DNA of 64,000 nt from Methanobacteriota archaeon (GTDB lineage Archaea > Halobacteriota > Methanomicrobia > Methanomicrobiales > Methanospirillaceae), in the NCBI GenBank assembly GCA_029547605.1, contig JAKPPB010000063.1, positions 1 through 64,000 of the forward strand, given 5' to 3'. A program made the translations under genes and the position numbers. Within the stretch, counting starts at the first letter, position 1, and each line of letters starts with the position of its first letter. The notes beneath the pieces are model-generated. The model searched no databases, was not told the origin of the DNA, and was given only the letters and a program-made list of their open reading frames with translations. This document shows, piece by piece, positions 8,323-17,030 of the stretch.

Positions 8323-9281
8323 TTCACATCCCCGTTTTGTCTCATGCTCTCCTTCTGCCACCAGGTCCGGACATATTTCATGATCTTGTCCCTGGAAACG
8401 CATATCCTGATCGAAGATCTCTTTCCTGCCGCAGCGGGCAGTCCACGCAGTGCGTCCATCTTTGACTTCAAAATAACCCGGATATGACCGTTCAGCGCGT
8501 AAAACGAAACCGATGCAATATTCCTCCCGAGAATCCAGGGCAGGGAGGAGAAGAACAGCCACGCCGGATATGACTTTGCCACAAACCAGAGGACATTCCG
8601 GTTGACATAATAGATGCACAGGTCTGAGCCGTAATCGAGAGTCCCGCTGTTTTCATGCCATACCACGGCTTTTGGCCAGTACAGGCATTCCCACCCGGCA
8701 AGAAAGGCCCGGAAGGAGAGGTCGACGTCCTCGTGGTATAAAAAGAAGTCCTCGTCAAAGAGCCCGATATCGTCGAATAATTCTCTTCGGTACAGTGCCG
8801 CGCCTGCGCATGCGCCTATCACTTGTCCGGGAGCATCGTACTGGCCGCGGTCATCTTCGAACATCCCGCGGTTCCAGGCCGCACCACTCCGCGAGATGCA
8901 CATGCCGGCCGAGTTGATGCGTCCGTCCATGAGGAGCATCTTGGGCGCGACGAGCCCAACCGCAGGACCGGTTTCGATCGCGGTCTTCACTTCTTCAAGA
9001 AAACCCGGCTCAAGCCGGGTATCGTTGTTGAGAGTGAGAATATAATGGCCTTTCGCCTGCCGTATCCCAGAGTTTGTTCCCCCCGCGAACCCGAGATTCA
9101 CAGGGTTTTCGATAACCAAAACCCAGGGGAACCGCTCTTTCACAAAAGCTACGCTTCCGTCACGCGATGCATTGTCGACAAGTATCGTCTCGAAGTCCTG
9201 GTACGTCTGCGCGGAGATTGAGGAGAGGCAACCCTCGAGGAAATGCTTCCCGTTATAGTTGGGAATGACAATGCTGATCAC
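8319..9281 (-). CDS. Family 2 glycosyltransferase (rhamnosyltransferase-like), paralogue of the next gene
   Basis: 320 aa. The GT2 core spans about residues 1-225, with 'ISIVIPNYNGKHFLEGCL', 'LTLNNDTRLEPGFLE', 'GRINSAGMCISRSGAAWNRG' and 'DEDFFLYHEDVDLSFRAFL'. Nearly every motif is matched in the gene at 7008-7967, so the pair arose by duplication. The C-terminal region again has a hydrophobic helix ('FFSSLPWILGRN'). It probably transfers a deoxyhexose or hexose to the growing surface glycan, perhaps at a different position from its paralogue. It belongs to the minus-strand glycan operon. The substrate is unknown. Confidence 0.88.
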   Translation of the reverse strand: MISIVIPNYNGKHFLEGCLSSISAQTYQDFETILVDNASRDGSVAFVKERFPWVLVIENPVNLGFAGGTNSGIRQAKGHYILTLNNDTRLEPGFLEEVKTAIETGPAVGLVAPKMLLMDGRINSAGMCISRSGAAWNRGMFEDDRGQYDAPGQVIGACAGAALYRRELFDDIGLFDEDFFLYHEDVDLSFRAFLAGWECLYWPKAVVWHENSGTLDYGSDLCIYYVNRNVLWFVAKSYPAWLFFSSLPWILGRNIASVSFYALNGHIRVILKSKMDALRGLPAAAGKRSSIRICVSRDKIMKYVRTWWQKESMRQNGDVK

Positions 9282-9462
9282 CGGATGTGTATTCCCCCCT
9301 CACCCATTATACCTGTGTTCGCATCTCATTATGGGAGTCACAAGGTACAATAGCTTTCGCGACGGACCGCAAAGACCCCGAGAGTGATCCCCCTGGCATT
9401 TGTCTCTGCAGGAAGCGCCTGGAGGGGAGCGTAGCATTGAATACGGATCGTTGAGGAAAGAT

Positions 9463-10593
9463 TCATTTTTTTTGGCGGTTGCGCTGGATCGCCTCCAGAT
9501 AGAGAAGATGGTAACTATCAGCGATACGGTCCCAGGAATACTGCTCTCTTGCGATGCGGTTTCCCTCTGATCCAATTCTTTTGCCGAGATCGGGATGGTC
9601 CATGAGGAGCCGCATCGCCCGGCAGAGTTGCGAGGGATCTCCTGGGGGGATGACGAGGGCATTCTCCCTGTCCCTGCAGATTTCGGGGATCCCCCCCACT
9701 TTTGTCACAATGACCGGCAGTCCCGCCGACCAGGCTTCAAGGAGTGTCAACGGCATCCCTTCCCAGCGCGAGGGGAGTACGAATGCATTGGAAGATGCGT
9801 ACTGTCGCACCAATTCGTCTCTTGGCACGCTTCCGAGAAGTTGCACGCACCTGTCAAGCGATCCTGCAGAAATCTGCCGTGCAAGGTCTTCCCTGAGCGA
9901 TCCATCGCCGACAATATTGATGAGAAAATCGTCCCTCTCCTTCTTAAGAACCGATGCAGCCGCGATGAGTATGTCCAGTCCCTTCTGGTGTTCAAGCCTC
10001 CCCACGCAGAGGAACTGCATTTGGGGCCTTGGGGACTCGTTCCGGTGGACCTTGAAGAGTGCACTGTCCACCCCATTGGGAACATACCGTACACGGGATA
10101 TGCCGAGTTTCGAAAAAGCCGGGACGCTGCTCCCGTCAACCGTGGTGATACATTCAAATATTCCGTATTTCAAAAGGAAGGCTTCGACACCGCGCTTCAG
10201 CGGGGAGAAACTCTTGTCATTGAAGCAAATGCCGTGGCATGTCTGTATCACCGGGATACCCAAAAGACGGGCGGGGAACGAGGCGAAGAAACCCAGCTCG
10301 GCCGAATGAGTATGGATGATGGCCGGTTTTTCGGCCGCCATGACACGAATGGAGGTGAAGAGAAAGCACGCAAGTGATATCATCCTTTTTGGGGTAATCC
10401 TGTCGAGGTGCGCGGCGGTATCGTGGATGCCGAATACACGGACATTCCTCTTTCTCCTCACCTCCCTCGTGTCGGCAGTGAGGATAATGACATCATGGCC
10501 TGCGCTCTCCTGGTGGAGTTCGAGGCTGCGGACAACGTGGGCATCCCCTCCGATGGCGTCAGGATACTTTTTGGAGATATGCAGGATTCTCAT
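9463..10593 (-). CDS. Family 4 glycosyltransferase
   Basis: 376 aa from the ATG at 10593. The track's longer ORF adds 42 residues that do not resemble the family, whereas 'MRILHISKKYPDAIGGDAHV' is a typical GT4 start. The N-terminal Rossmann half has 'THSAELGFFASFPARLL'; the C-terminal donor-binding half has 'FLCVGRLEHQKGLDILI', 'PSRWEGMPLTLLEAWSAGLPVI' and the expected E...E pair. It is the most upstream gene of the minus-strand glycan cluster and is separated from the next by about 180 bp. Candidate minus-strand TATA elements lie near 10700-10735. The acceptor is unknown. Confidence 0.88.
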   Translation of the reverse strand: MRILHISKKYPDAIGGDAHVVRSLELHQESAGHDVIILTADTREVRRKRNVRVFGIHDTAAHLDRITPKRMISLACFLFTSIRVMAAEKPAIIHTHSAELGFFASFPARLLGIPVIQTCHGICFNDKSFSPLKRGVEAFLLKYGIFECITTVDGSSVPAFSKLGISRVRYVPNGVDSALFKVHRNESPRPQMQFLCVGRLEHQKGLDILIAAASVLKKERDDFLINIVGDGSLREDLARQISAGSLDRCVQLLGSVPRDELVRQYASSNAFVLPSRWEGMPLTLLEAWSAGLPVIVTKVGGIPEICRDRENALVIPPGDPSQLCRAMRLLMDHPDLGKRIGSEGNRIAREQYSWDRIADSYHLLYLEAIQRNRQKK

Positions 10594-10885
10594 AAAGGCA
10601 ATTTCCTGGAGGAATATCTGACCTGGTCGGGGAAGGGGTGGATAAAACCCAACGGGTGGGAATGAAGGATCGTCCCTGTTGTTATTCTCCTCATCACTAT
10701 ATCCTCTCTCTGATTGCAATTAATAAAGGAGGTTACTCTCTGCCATTCTCGAGTTGGCAAAACGAGTATATCTCCTGTGTCCGGATTGAATACGAACCTG
10801 TTCACCCCTTTAAAAAAGCGATATCTATAACCAATGCAGGAGAAATATTCCCGTTCATCACCCGCTCAATGACAGGAAATCTCCC

Positions 10886-11944
10886 ATGCCCCGCCGCCGT
10901 GTAATGACGAGGAAACCCGGACTCTCGCCGGGAACGCTCGCTATCGATGGAAAGCACACCGAGGGCCCTGTCAGGATCACGGTAATTGACTACGATGCCG
11001 TTCATTTTACCGAGCGACAGGTCTCCAATGTGGAGGATTGTTACTCTTTTCGGGATACGAAGACGGTGACCTGGATCAACATCGACGGCCTCGGGAACAC
11101 TGCAGTCATTGAGAAGCTTGGGGGGCACTACCAGGTCCACCCCCTGATCCTTGAGGACATCCTGAACACGGGTCAGCGACCCAAGATGGAAGACCTCGAA
11201 GCCTACCTCTACGTGAACCTCAAGATGCTCCAGATCGCAGGTCCGGAGAAGACGATCAAAGGCGAGCATGTCAGCATGATCATTGGGTCAAACTACCTCA
11301 TCTCGTTCCAGGAGGATGTCGGCGATGTCTTTGACCCGGTCAGGGAGCGGATCAGGAAGGATGGAAGGATCCGAAGGTTCGGGCCCGACTACCTGGCATA
11401 TGCCCTGATTGACGATATCGTGGACAACTATTTCCTCGTCATGGAACACATCGAGGAGAAGGTAGAGGACCTCGAAGAGGAACTCGTGCAAAACGCTACG
11501 CCCGCGTCGCTGCAGAAGATCAACAACCTGAAGAAGGAGATGATCTTTCTCCGGAAGTCAGTCTGGCCGCTCCGGGAGGTCATCACTGCCATGGAGAGGT
11601 CCGAATCGCCAATCATCAGGGACACCACGGTCATCTACCTCCGAGACGTCTATGACCACGTCATCCAGATAATCGATACCCTCGAGACCATGCGCGACAT
11701 GGTCTCGGGGATGATCGACATCTACCTCTCCAGTCTCTCATACAGGATGAACGAGATCATGAAAGTGCTCACCCTCATTGCAACCATCTTCATCCCGCTC
11801 ACGTTCGTTGCCGGTGTGTACGGAATGAACTTCCATTATATGCCTGAACTTGAATGGGAATATGGCTATGTGACCATCTGGGGAATCATGATTGTAATGG
11901 TGGTGGTAATGCTCCTCTACTTCAGGAAGAAGCACTGGATCTGA
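10886..11944 (+). CDS. corA: CorA-family magnesium/cobalt transporter
   Basis: 352 aa, the usual CorA length. The large N-terminal cytosolic domain is followed by a long charged helix (about residues 180-285, 'EKVEDLEEELVQNATP') and two C-terminal membrane segments. The signature 'YGMNF' follows the first of them (near residue 312), and the C-terminus ends in basic residues 'YFRKKHWI', as in CorA. It forms a pentameric channel for Mg2+ or Co2+ in the cytoplasmic membrane. A TATA-like 'TTTAAAAAAG' lies near 10810. The start may alternatively be the second ATG six codons downstream. It is transcribed away from the glycan operon. Confidence 0.93.
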   Translation: MPRRRVMTRKPGLSPGTLAIDGKHTEGPVRITVIDYDAVHFTERQVSNVEDCYSFRDTKTVTWINIDGLGNTAVIEKLGGHYQVHPLILEDILNTGQRPKMEDLEAYLYVNLKMLQIAGPEKTIKGEHVSMIIGSNYLISFQEDVGDVFDPVRERIRKDGRIRRFGPDYLAYALIDDIVDNYFLVMEHIEEKVEDLEEELVQNATPASLQKINNLKKEMIFLRKSVWPLREVITAMERSESPIIRDTTVIYLRDVYDHVIQIIDTLETMRDMVSGMIDIYLSSLSYRMNEIMKVLTLIATIFIPLTFVAGVYGMNFHYMPELEWEYGYVTIWGIMIVMVVVMLLYFRKKHWI

Positions 11945-11984
11945 TACCGTTGATGGTAACCGGGGGTAATGGAGGGAAAAACAG

Positions 11985-12659
11985 ATGGAACAATGGCTGA
12001 TCCTCCTGCTGGCAATGGCCCCGGGGCTCCTCTGGCTCTATTACTTCTACTCAAAGGACAAGTACGACCCGGAACCAGTTGCATGGGTCCTGTGGATCTT
12101 TTTACTCGGTGCTGCTGTCACCGTACCTGTTGCAATGCTTGAAGGCCTGCTCGGGACCGTTGCGGGCGGGGTCCTTGCAGCAGTCCTGGTGGCCCCGGTA
12201 TGCGAGGAGACAGCAAAGTATCTCGTGGTCAAAAAGACTGTCTACCTCAGCCCGGTCTTCGATGAGCCAGTGGACGGAATAGTATATGCCGCGGCGGCGG
12301 GCCTCGGGTTCGCGACAGTTGAGAACATCCTGTATCTCTTCTCAGCGTTTGATGAATCTCTCATGCTTGCAATTCAGACCGGCCTGGTCCGGGGACTACT
12401 CTCTGTGCCCGGCCATGTGCTCTTCTCGGTGACCTGGGGGACGGCACTCGGCATGGCCAAATTCATGCCCGGGCGCGAGGGCGGGGTTCTTGTGCGGCAA
12501 GGTCTCGTGCTCGCCATTGCAGCCCATGCCCTATTCAACTACCTCCTCTTTTCTGCAATTGGTTTTGCAGTCCTTGTGCTGGTGCTTGTCCCGCTCCTCT
12601 GGGTGCTCGCCGAACGACATATCAGGAACTCGCTTGCCCATTCATTCTTCAGAGAGTAA
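11985..12659 (+). CDS. PrsW-type intramembrane protease family protein
   Basis: 224 aa, almost entirely membrane segments (about seven to eight). Family motifs are present: 'EETAK' (EExxK) near residue 74, 'FATVEN' (FxxxE) near 107 and a conserved His in 'PGHVLFS' near 144. These are putative active-site residues of the PrsW/CPBP-like intramembrane metalloprotease fold. PrsW of Bacillus cleaves an anti-sigma factor; no such partner is known here, so the target is open. It lies 40 bp behind corA on the same strand and may share its transcript, and it converges on the MFS gene. Confidence 0.82.
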   Translation: MEQWLILLLAMAPGLLWLYYFYSKDKYDPEPVAWVLWIFLLGAAVTVPVAMLEGLLGTVAGGVLAAVLVAPVCEETAKYLVVKKTVYLSPVFDEPVDGIVYAAAAGLGFATVENILYLFSAFDESLMLAIQTGLVRGLLSVPGHVLFSVTWGTALGMAKFMPGREGGVLVRQGLVLAIAAHALFNYLLFSAIGFAVLVLVLVPLLWVLAERHIRNSLAHSFFRE

Positions 12660-12680
12660 GAACGCGCGGCATCCTTCACT

Positions 12681-13847
12681 TCATGCCCCCGTATGTGAGA
12701 GTGACTTCCAGGGATACCGCACGAGCAGCATCAGGAGGAGAGACCCGATTACCAGCAGCGGGATGGTGGAGAGGGCTGCATCCAGGGAGAGACGGTCTGC
12801 GATCAGCCCGGTTGCAGCAACGCCGAGCCCTCCTGCCCCGACAGCGACCCCGAGCATCAGTCCGGAGGTCAGCCCGACATGGTCCGGCATGAGCTCATGC
12901 GCCATCGCGACAGTGAGCGCAAAACTCGACCAGAGTGCGAATCCAAAGACAAGCAGCGCGGCAAGAGAGAGGAGTCCGTCTGTTGCGAGGAAGGCCCCAA
13001 ATGCGGGGATGGAGAGGACGAGTCCCAGGATGACGAATTCCTTCTTCCCATACATGTCTGACAGGATCCCCCCGGACACCTGGCCGGCGACTCCGGCAAG
13101 AAGCATGAGGGTGACGACGAGGTTTGCCGTGAAGATATCAAGGCCCTTCAGCAAGAGAAAGGGCGGGAGGAACGCAATCGCGGCGAAGACCGCCCATGCA
13201 CGGAGCGTTGAGGCCGAAAAGAGGGTAAGGACGGGAGCAAATGAGGAGAACGTTACCGGCCCCGCCGGAGAGACCCTTGAGGACGCGGGGCGCCCTGGAG
13301 GATAAAGGGAGGATTTTCGCAGCACCAGTGCCATCACGAGTGCAGGGATAACGAGGAGGGGGAGGCCTCGAAGGCCGAATGTGACAATGATCGCCCCCGC
13401 AAGGATCGGACCGAGCGCATAGCCGACATTTCCCCCGACGACAAAGAGTGCGGTGACTTTCCCCCTGTTCAGGCTTGTCGCAAGGCGGCTTACCATGGTG
13501 AGGGCATGGGGATGGAAACAGGCGTGGCCGAGTGCCGCAAGCGCCGCACAGGCAAGCAGCAGTGGGTAAGGCTCCACCACGCCCATCAGCCCGATGAAGA
13601 CTGCAGAGATGAGGACCGAGACAGAGATGTGGATTTGCCAGCCTTTTTTGTCCGAAAGCCATCCGAAGATCGGCTGGGACACCGAGGAGGTGAGGTTGTA
13701 GGAAGTGACAAGGAGGCCAGCGAGGAGGTATGAATACCCCCTCGTAGAGATGAGCAACGGGAGAATGGCTGCGATCACCGGCATGTAGAGGTCGGTAACG
13801 AGGTGTGCCAGAAAAAGCCTGTATATTGGACCCGAAGGATATTTCAG
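12681..13847 (-). CDS. MFS transporter with apparent CTG start codon
   Basis: About 388 aa with 12 predicted membrane segments. 'HLVTDLYMPVIAAILPLL', 'YNLTSSVSQPIFGWLSDKKGW' and 'GHACFHPHAL' match the fosmidomycin-resistance-like branch of the major facilitator superfamily. The track's ATG at 14117 lies deep within the upstream gene and adds an unrelated 90 residues. No ATG, GTG or TTG lies in frame near the first helix, but CTG at 13847 overlaps the upstream TGA as CTGA, in the place where ATGA overlaps usually occur, with GGAGG 8 nt before it. A later ATG at 13814 would cut the first helix. The substrate is unknown. Confidence 0.85.
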   Translation of the reverse strand: MKYPSGPIYRLFLAHLVTDLYMPVIAAILPLLISTRGYSYLLAGLLVTSYNLTSSVSQPIFGWLSDKKGWQIHISVSVLISAVFIGLMGVVEPYPLLLACAALAALGHACFHPHALTMVSRLATSLNRGKVTALFVVGGNVGYALGPILAGAIIVTFGLRGLPLLVIPALVMALVLRKSSLYPPGRPASSRVSPAGPVTFSSFAPVLTLFSASTLRAWAVFAAIAFLPPFLLLKGLDIFTANLVVTLMLLAGVAGQVSGGILSDMYGKKEFVILGLVLSIPAFGAFLATDGLLSLAALLVFGFALWSSFALTVAMAHELMPDHVGLTSGLMLGVAVGAGGLGVAATGLIADRLSLDAALSTIPLLVIGSLLLMLLVRYPWKSLSHTGA

Positions 13848-14470
13848 ATCACGCGCCTCCTCAACACGATGATCTCGACAGGCGTCTCCCGTATCTCCTT
13901 TGTGTGGAATGCAAACGTCCTCTTCATGGAGAGAGTGCCGCCCACCACTTCCTCGACGTCTGCCCTCTCTCCTGCATATGCCTTCACAAAGTCCCTGCTC
14001 CCCGCATTGAATATCCCGTAGACTGCCGGGGCAATGGCTATAGCAGCATCGATAAAAGGCCGGTCCGCATGAGGGTCCTGGGCTCCGAATGGAGGGTTCA
14101 TAACGACGGTATCGCACGGCCCGACCAGTGAAGGGAGGTCAGGGTATGGGAGGCGTGCCTCGATAAAACGCGGGGAGACACCGAGTCCTTTTCCGTTCTC
14201 GTACGCAATTCGAAGTGCACCGGGGTCAAGATCCACGCCCACCACCTCCGATGCACCGAGGAGCGCAGCCCCGATGGCAAGGATGCCGGTCCCGCACCCG
14301 AGGTCGCACACACGCTGTCCACCGATGTCCCCCCGCATATAGGCATGGAAGAGGAAGCGGGCAGCAAGGCCGGGAGGAGTGAGGTACTGCTCGTGCCGCG
14401 CAGAAGGCGATGGAAACCCTTTCACCTTTGAAAGAAGCATCTCGAGCCGTTTCAGACGCATGCCTGTCAT
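13844..14470 (-). CDS. METTL5-like RNA N6-adenine methyltransferase
   Basis: 208 aa. A class I SAM-dependent methyltransferase fold is shown by 'VCDLGCGTGILAIGA' (SAM motif I, about residues 53-67), 'VVGVDLDPGAL' and the catalytic 'NPPFG' near 125, which marks N6-adenine (or exocyclic amine) methylation. N-terminal 'LEQYLTP'-like 'HEQYLTPPGLAARFLF' is typical of the METTL5 branch, which in eukaryotes modifies 18S rRNA; the archaeal target is inferred to be rRNA. It overlaps dph2 by 4 bp (ATGA) and the MFS gene by 4 bp (CTGA). Proximity to dph2 suggests a shared role in the translation apparatus. Confidence 0.83.
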   Translation of the reverse strand: MTGMRLKRLEMLLSKVKGFPSPSARHEQYLTPPGLAARFLFHAYMRGDIGGQRVCDLGCGTGILAIGAALLGASEVVGVDLDPGALRIAYENGKGLGVSPRFIEARLPYPDLPSLVGPCDTVVMNPPFGAQDPHADRPFIDAAIAIAPAVYGIFNAGSRDFVKAYAGERADVEEVVGGTLSMKRTFAFHTKEIRETPVEIIVLRRRVI

Positions 14471-15414
14471 GGAAGTTCGTCTACTACATAGTCCGAAAAT
14501 GAACGCTCGCCGAGCAGGATAGAGAACTCCTGCGGTGTGATGACCGGTGCCGGGAACCTGACCTGGTCGTCATAGGCGAGCCTCGGGCACGCGAAGTTCA
14601 CGTAGGCGGGAAACCCGAGGTTGGTGAGTTCTTCCGGGGATATCTCCCGCGTGAGGACGAGGATCGCCCTTTCGCACCTTGCAGCCATATCGCGGGCCAT
14701 TTCGTACCTTCCCTGGCCTGTCTTCGTGCTGACGAGGAGCCCAATCCTCTCTGCGGACCTGGCCTTCTCGATCAATGCGTGCCGGCGGCGCAGGAACTTT
14801 TCTGCACTCACCTCCTGCACCTGGCCTGTGAACGGGTCGAGCGCCACCACGCGAAGGCCGGTTGCCAGCTGTACGCCAAGGGGGTGGAACATACCCGTCC
14901 CGATAAAGAGGATCTCCTCTGCCCCTTGGACCCGGGCCGCCCCGAATGAGCATCCAAGTACCTGCCCTTCCGCGCAGCCCCTCGTCCCTCCCGTGGTCAC
15001 TGCCTCCACACCTCCTGCCGCGATCTCCGCTTTCATTGCATCGAGGAGGTGGACGTGCTGCGCGGTGGTGACAAGACCTACCCTTGCGGCTTTCAGGCAG
15101 GGAAGTGCCTTTTTGAGGATTCCGGGGTCAAAATCTATCCTGTAAGGCTCAAAGATGATCCGCGGATCGGGGTTTTTAAGGGGGGTATGCCCGAAGTGGA
15201 CAAGGATATCTGCGTACATGAGTGCCTCGATGGCAAGGTCGCAGGCCCCGTAACAGGGATCGCCGCTCACGATGACCTCAAAACCCCGTTCCTTCAGTGA
15301 CTGCGCGATCTCCCCTGCCTTCCTCTTCAGACCCGCCGGGAACTGGAGGGCGACGATCCTTGCCCCGCGGTCACGGAGTCGTTCTGCAAGGTCAGAATAT
15401 CCGGTCAACGACAC
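14467..15414 (-). CDS. dph2: Diphthamide biosynthesis enzyme Dph2
   Basis: 315 aa. Dph2 is a non-canonical radical SAM enzyme that transfers a 3-amino-3-carboxypropyl group from SAM to a histidine of elongation factor 2, the first step of diphthamide synthesis. The three cluster-binding cysteine regions are visible: 'DPCYGACD' near residue 54-58, '[13 protein letters not shown]' near 146-153 and '[11 protein letters not shown]' near 275. The start is a GTG that overlaps the end of the phosphoribosyltransferase gene by 23 bp, and its end overlaps the METTL5-like gene as ATGA. Confidence 0.93.
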   Translation of the reverse strand: MSLTGYSDLAERLRDRGARIVALQFPAGLKRKAGEIAQSLKERGFEVIVSGDPCYGACDLAIEALMYADILVHFGHTPLKNPDPRIIFEPYRIDFDPGILKKALPCLKAARVGLVTTAQHVHLLDAMKAEIAAGGVEAVTTGGTRGCAEGQVLGCSFGAARVQGAEEILFIGTGMFHPLGVQLATGLRVVALDPFTGQVQEVSAEKFLRRRHALIEKARSAERIGLLVSTKTGQGRYEMARDMAARCERAILVLTREISPEELTNLGFPAYVNFACPRLAYDDQVRFPAPVITPQEFSILLGERSFSDYVVDELP

Positions 15415-15940
15415 GCACCCTGTCAGTCACCTCGACGCTCACCAGGGTCTTATAGGGCCTTCCAATGTCGGCCGACCCCCTCTTTATGACGAAGCAGATG
15501 TCCTGCACCTCGGCGCCTGCCTTGTCGAGAGCCCAGAGAAGTGCCCTCGTGGTCCCGCCGGTGCTGATCACGTCATCGACAATCACAACCCTGTCACCGC
15601 GCTTCACGCCGTTCAGGAAGAGTTGCCCTTTCGAGTACCCGGTCGCCTGGTGGACGGCAACCTCGCCGGGGATCCGGTACTCCCTCTTCCTGACGATATT
15701 CATCGGCAGGTCTGTTGCGAGCGCGAGGACCGCCCCGATGGGAATCCCCATCGCCTCGGCAGCAAGGATCCGGTCCACACCATCAAGGTCCAGAACCTTG
15801 ATCATCGCCATGCAGACCTCGCGCAGGAGGTGGGGATCCACTTCGGGGACGCCGTCGGTGATAGGATGAATGAAGTAGTTGTACTCCCCCCGCTTTACGA
15901 GGGGGCAGGTCTCGAGTGATGCAATTAATCGTTCAAGCAT
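15392..15940 (-). CDS. hpt: Archaeal hypoxanthine phosphoribosyltransferase
   Basis: 182 aa from the ATG at 15940, chosen because GGTGA lies 6 nt upstream; the track's TTG start is less likely. The PRPP-binding loop is '[17 protein letters not shown]' near residue 120, and '[19 protein letters not shown]' matches the archaeal HPRTase group. It makes IMP (or GMP) from a purine base and PRPP in purine salvage. Adenine as substrate cannot be excluded from sequence alone. It overlaps the 3' end of mfnA by 8 bp and the start of dph2 by 23 bp, placing it within the tightly overlapping six-gene operon. Confidence 0.88.
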   Translation of the reverse strand: MLERLIASLETCPLVKRGEYNYFIHPITDGVPEVDPHLLREVCMAMIKVLDLDGVDRILAAEAMGIPIGAVLALATDLPMNIVRKREYRIPGEVAVHQATGYSKGQLFLNGVKRGDRVVIVDDVISTGGTTRALLWALDKAGAEVQDICFVIKRGSADIGRPYKTLVSVEVTDRVRVVDRIF

Positions 15941-17030
15941 TCTGTTCACCAATATCCTTCAGGAATGATTCCACCACCCCGGCGTGAACGTGCGGCATGC
16001 ACACGAGGCGAAGGTGCCCTTTTCTTGTCCATGAGACTTTCCAGGGGGGCGGGATACGGGCGGGGGCAAACGTGGCCACGTTCACGTCCGGGGTGGCGGC
16101 CCTCGGGATGCCATATGTTTCCATGCCGTCAATCAGCCTCCAGGTATTCTTCATGCAGCCTGCAACGATATCCCTCATCCCCTCCGCTCCCAGATATTCG
16201 AGGACCGCAAGCGCCCCCACCACTGATGCCCCGGGCCGGGTGCCGGAGAGCGTAAACTCTTGTTTTACCGTGAGGTAAGGGGTGTCGACTGACAGCGAAC
16301 AAAGAGATTCGGAGTCGCGCACGAGGAGCACGCCCGCCGGGATGGTACTCATTCCCATCTTGTGGGGATCTACCGCAATGCTGCTGACGCCTGGCAGTGA
16401 GAAGTCAAAGACCGGCGCGCCGTCAAGGAAGGGGAGGACCATCCCCCCGAATGCCGCGTCCACATGGAAGAAGACCCCGAGGTCTCCTGCAATCTTCGAG
16501 AGATCGCGTATAGGATCCGTCATCCCGTATTCTGTCGTGCCGGCGATTCCCACCATACAGCAGGTGTTGCGGTCAATCATCTCCGCCGCTGCCTCAGGGT
16601 CCATGCGGAGGTCACTGCAGAGGGGAACGGTCCGCATCTCGAGGCAGAGGATATCGCAGGCCTTCTGGAAAGAGAAATGCGCGGACTCGGGAATGACGAC
16701 GTTCGGCCTCTCTCTCCCGGCAAGCTGCCGGGCCATCCGGAGGGCTTGGATGTTAGACTCTGTCCCACCGGATGTGGCGTACCCGCAGGCTCCGGGCAGG
16801 TGGTAGAGGGTTCCTAGCCGTTCCACGAGGAGGCGCTCGAGCGACGCCGTTCCGGGGAAGAGGCCCGGGTCCCCAAGGTTTGTCTCCATGAACTCAAGAT
16901 GCGCTCTCACCGCGACCGGGTGGGGGACCGTGCACATCGAGCTCAGAATATGGGCATGATCGACATCCTCCTGCCTCTTCGACAGGAGGAATGAAAAGAG
17001 TGATTCCTCTGAGAGCCCGCACTCACGCAT
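15933..17030 (-). CDS. mfnA: L-tyrosine/L-aspartate decarboxylase MfnA
   Basis: 365 aa from the ATG at 17030; the track's longer start would lie inside ppsA. The PLP-binding lysine is in '[18 protein letters not shown]' near residue 220, with '[13 protein letters not shown]' supplying the aspartate that contacts the pyridine nitrogen. It belongs to the group II PLP decarboxylases. MfnA makes tyramine for methanofuran, and in many archaea the same family makes beta-alanine from aspartate; both are possible. The start overlaps ppsA by 8 bp and the end overlaps hpt by 8 bp. Confidence 0.92.
   Translation of the reverse strand: MRECGLSEESLFSFLLSKRQEDVDHAHILSSMCTVPHPVAVRAHLEFMETNLGDPGLFPGTASLERLLVERLGTLYHLPGACGYATSGGTESNIQALRMARQLAGRERPNVVIPESAHFSFQKACDILCLEMRTVPLCSDLRMDPEAAAEMIDRNTCCMVGIAGTTEYGMTDPIRDLSKIAGDLGVFFHVDAAFGGMVLPFLDGAPVFDFSLPGVSSIAVDPHKMGMSTIPAGVLLVRDSESLCSLSVDTPYLTVKQEFTLSGTRPGASVVGALAVLEYLGAEGMRDIVAGCMKNTWRLIDGMETYGIPRAATPDVNVATFAPARIPPPWKVSWTRKGHLRLVCMPHVHAGVVESFLKDIGEQNA

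Noticed and set aside
9554-10377. Two long plus-strand ORFs (251 and 260 codons) over the GT4 gene
   Set aside because: Both are shadows; the GT4 frame has clear motifs on the minus strand.
12490-13305. 271-codon plus-strand ORF over prsW and the MFS gene
   Set aside because: Ser/Arg/Pro-rich product typical of a shadow frame; both real genes beneath it have membrane-protein motifs.
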